Origin: Flammeovirgaceae bacterium
GTDB taxonomy: Bacteria; Bacteroidota; Bacteroidia; Cytophagales; Cyclobacteriaceae
Length of the DNA stretch: 8,252 bases
Assembly (NCBI GenBank): GCA_003229495.1
Contig: QIEB01000056.1
Span: 1 to 8,252, forward strand
Direction of reading: 5' to 3'
Shown here piece by piece: positions 6,814 through 8,252 of this stretch. The notes beneath the pieces were generated by a model that searched no databases, was not told where the DNA came from, and saw only the letters and a program-made list of their open reading frames with translations. Both the position numbers and the translations under genes were made by a program. Numbering within the stretch: position 1 is the first letter of the stretch; every line of letters begins with the position of its first letter.

Positions 6814-7873
6814 GCCCCGGTATTGTAGCGAAGGCCTCCCCTTCGTACCTCACTAGGCCTGTGGGAGACCCTGCGCCGGTGTTATCTCCCGCGGGTATCA
6901 CTCCCGGATCGTCCTGGTGCCAATGGGCAGAAAAAATTCCCTGGTCAGGTCGCTGGTCAGCCCTCCAGGAGCGTGAACCATCTGCACTGAAATAGCCGGC
7001 GTTCCCTCCCGGCATCACCCACGAAGTGCGGCAGGTCTGCACCTCATCATCATTATCGTTTTGCCACATATTGCCGTACGAATCCAGGGCAAGTTCATAA
7101 GCGTTTCGGAAATTATGGGCCAAAACTTCCAAACCTGTGCCATCACTGTTCATCCGCAAGGCCAGGCCACCCACCCATATACGTCCGTCATCACTTACCA
7201 GGGCTGCCTCATTCTTGGTATTGTAAGGAGTTCCTCCGGTATACATACTACCGGACCGAAGGTTCCAGCCCTCTTTATCTTGTACCAGATGAGGTCCTGC
7301 ATTTCCAGTATTGAAATACCACTTGCCATCCGGTCCACCCACCAATGAATGTAAGCTGTGATCATGGTCATAGCCCCCAAATCCCGTCAGCAGGATTTCC
7401 TTGTGGTCAGGCACATCATCTCCATCTTCATCGGTATACACAATAAGGTGTGGGGCACTGGAAACAATCACTTTATTTCCTATTACTGCTATCCCCAAAG
7501 GCGCTTGCAGGTCTTTATCTTGAACAAATACTTTGGACAGGTCGCACCTGCCATCTCCATCGGTGTCTTCCAGTATTACTACCCTATCGCCTTCATCAAA
7601 ATATAGATCAGGGCTGTTTTTAAAGTCCCTATAGTTAACTGCCTCAGTAACCCAGATGCGCCCTCGGGCATCCACATCCATGTTGGTGGGATTATAAAAC
7701 TGTGGGGACTCCGCCCAGAGATCGATTTCCCAATTATCGGGTAAATAATAATCGTGATTTTGGTGAATTTTGAATTCCCAGGGTATCGGAGGCGTTTCCG
7801 CCAAGCGAGGGTCTTTACAAGCGTTGGCTGCTGCCAAACAAAGTATGAATGTTGCTAGTCGAAATTGAGACAT
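6785..7873 (-). CDS. Dehydrogenase-cytochrome c, N-terminal part: signal peptide and NHL/PQQ-type beta-propeller
   Basis: Residues 1-18 form a signal peptide: a hydrophobic stretch ending AANA, then Cys19, a loose lipobox that could give a lipid-anchored protein outside the cytoplasm. Family motifs follow in order: FNPTNMDVDARGRIWVTE (59-77), the acidic loops EDTDGDGRCD (102-111) and DEDGDDVPD (148-156) that may bind calcium, HDHSLHSL (170-177), HNFRNAYELALDS (253-265), QNDNDDE, and the DNTGAGSPTGLVRYEG block (330-345). This is the membrane-bound dehydrogenase N-terminal domain, distantly like PQQ sugar dehydrogenases. PQQ use is assumed, not shown. Homology stops at about Thr350. The last 12 residues (IPGHVAQRRRRT) are out of frame, and the correct continuation YRGMLLSADAG is read in the next frame from 6822. 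A restored protein would have about 956 residues. It is the first clear catabolic gene after the 80-base gap. Confidence 0.88.
   Translation of the reverse strand: MSQFRLATFILCLAAANACKDPRLAETPPIPWEFKIHQNHDYYLPDNWEIDLWAESPQFYNPTNMDVDARGRIWVTEAVNYRDFKNSPDLYFDEGDRVVILEDTDGDGRCDLSKVFVQDKDLQAPLGIAVIGNKVIVSSAPHLIVYTDEDGDDVPDHKEILLTGFGGYDHDHSLHSLVGGPDGKWYFNTGNAGPHLVQDKEGWNLRSGSMYTGGTPYNTKNEAALVSDDGRIWVGGLALRMNSDGTGLEVLAHNFRNAYELALDSYGNMWQNDNDDEVQTCRTSWVMPGGNAGYFSADGSRSWRADQRPDQGIFSAHWHQDDPGVIPAGDNTGAGSPTGLVRYEGEAFATIPGHVAQRRRRT
6820..6826 (-). other. Frame break within the dehydrogenase-cytochrome gene
   Basis: On the coding strand the sequence is TTC GCT ACA A TAC CGG GGC ATG. The upstream frame gives FAT and then nonsense to a TAA at 6787-6785; the frame entered at TAC (6822) gives YRGMLLSADAG. 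One extra base or two missing bases at 6823 would explain it. Relatives usually have about three residues between the Phe and Tyr-Arg, which favours a loss of two bases. There is no homopolymer or slippery heptamer, so programmed frameshifting is unlikely. A sequencing or assembly error, or a recent mutation, is the simpler reading. Confidence 0.85.
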
Positions 7874-7953
7874 TTAGTATTCATATGTGTCTTTACAAAT
7901 TTTATTTTTAACACCTAAATTAAAAGTTTGAATTTTTAGTTTTGAGTTTTCGA
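7874..7953 (-). promoter_or_regulatory. AT-rich intergenic gap with a possible weak promoter for the cluster
   Basis: This 80-base gap is the longest non-coding stretch in the window and is strongly AT-rich. On the coding strand, ATAAAATTTG at 7905-7896 ends about 23 bases before the ATG at 7873. It resembles the Bacteroidota -7 element TAnnTTTG with one extra base. I do not see a clear TTG at the matching -33 position, so the promoter call is weak. No GC-rich hairpin with a T run is present, so nothing shows that transcription from the upstream gene stops here. Confidence 0.25.
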
Positions 7954-8252
7954 CTAATTGTTAATCGCCTCCTCAATTTCTTTCACACTTAACCATTCAT
8001 CAAAGATCCCTGAACCAGATTCCTGCTGCCGTACAATCATTCGTTCAAATTCCTTATCATCGAAAGAGTCAGGGTTTATCAGGTAACCCCGGTTGGTAGG
8101 TTGGATACAATAGGCGTAATAGTCCCTTAAAAATTTCTTCGGGAAAAGGTAGGTAGTTTTCACCTGATCTTCAAGATCGGCCAGTGGGTAGTCATAAGAA
8201 TACACATCGGTTTCGCCGCTTCCATAATGAATGATAACGAAAGGAACAGTTC
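7954..8252 (-). CDS. Hypothetical protein, C-terminal part (5' end beyond right edge)
   Basis: The frame is open from the right edge to a TAG at 7956-7954, giving 98 visible residues. A GTG at 8205 could be read as a start, but the frame continues upstream without a stop as TVPFVIIHYGSGETDVYSYD, which looks like ordinary coding sequence. The gene therefore most likely begins outside the window. The visible part is rich in aromatic and acidic residues (DYYAYC, SFDDKEFERM, IFDEWLSVKEIEEAINN) and ends in a short amphipathic helix. There is no signal, membrane segment or motif I recognise in this part. It lies 80 bases before the dehydrogenase gene on the same strand; whether it belongs to the same pathway is unknown. 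Confidence 0.7.
   Translation of the reverse strand, partial: TVPFVIIHYGSGETDVYSYDYPLADLEDQVKTTYLFPKKFLRDYYAYCIQPTNRGYLINPDSFDDKEFERMIVRQQESGSGIFDEWLSVKEIEEAINN

Noticed and set aside
6813..6822. Separate gene start at the ATG at 6813 for a stand-alone HEAT-cytochrome protein
   Set aside because: This Met falls inside the conserved YRGMLLSADAG block of the propeller, and residues just before it (YRG) also match the family, so the frame belongs to the same gene as the upstream half.
7921..7953. Loosely repeated AAACT units in the gap before the dehydrogenase gene, considered as a repeat or operator
   Set aside because: The copies are short, unevenly spaced and in AT-rich sequence, so chance is a sufficient explanation. 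No stable hairpin or terminator is formed.

Overview
The window is one co-directional gene cluster on the minus strand, read from high to low coordinates. It has no RNA gene, mobile element or CRISPR array. The organism is most likely a member of the Bacteroidota. This inference rests on mostly AT-rich gene junctions without clear Shine-Dalgarno sequences, a Cys-ended signal peptide on a secreted redox protein, and the combination of gene families. The longest stretch without a gene is about 80 bases.

Layout in the direction of transcription: (1) the 3' end of an unrecognised gene that enters from the right edge (8252-7954). (2) After an 80-base AT-rich gap, a large secreted dehydrogenase-cytochrome c gene (7873-5002). 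It encodes an NHL/PQQ-type beta-propeller, a HEAT-repeat region and a C-terminal haem domain, but its reading frame is broken once, near 6823. (3) A Gfo/Idh/MocA oxidoreductase (4966-3770). (4) A short-chain dehydrogenase (3770-2982). (5) A ROK-family sugar kinase (2985-2092) with an altered metal site. (6) A SIS-domain sugar-phosphate protein (2066-1287). (7) A short MetE-like zinc methyltransferase (1248-220). (8) The first 71 codons of a UlaG-like metallo-beta-lactamase-fold hydrolase (213-1) that leaves the left edge.

Genes 3 to 8 are separated by 38 bases or fewer, or overlap by 1 to 4 bases, so they probably form one operon; gene 2 lies only 35 bases upstream of gene 3. The families together look like a catabolic module for a sugar, cyclitol or related polyol. 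The extracytoplasmic dehydrogenase would pass electrons to its own haem. Two cytoplasmic NAD(P)-type oxidoreductases, a sugar kinase, a phosphosugar-binding SIS protein and a lactonase-like hydrolase would then process the product. The MetE-like protein is the unexpected member and could point to a methylated substrate or to homocysteine/methionine metabolism. The substrate cannot be read from the sequence. The module is an inference from family knowledge and gene order; the individual family assignments are much firmer.
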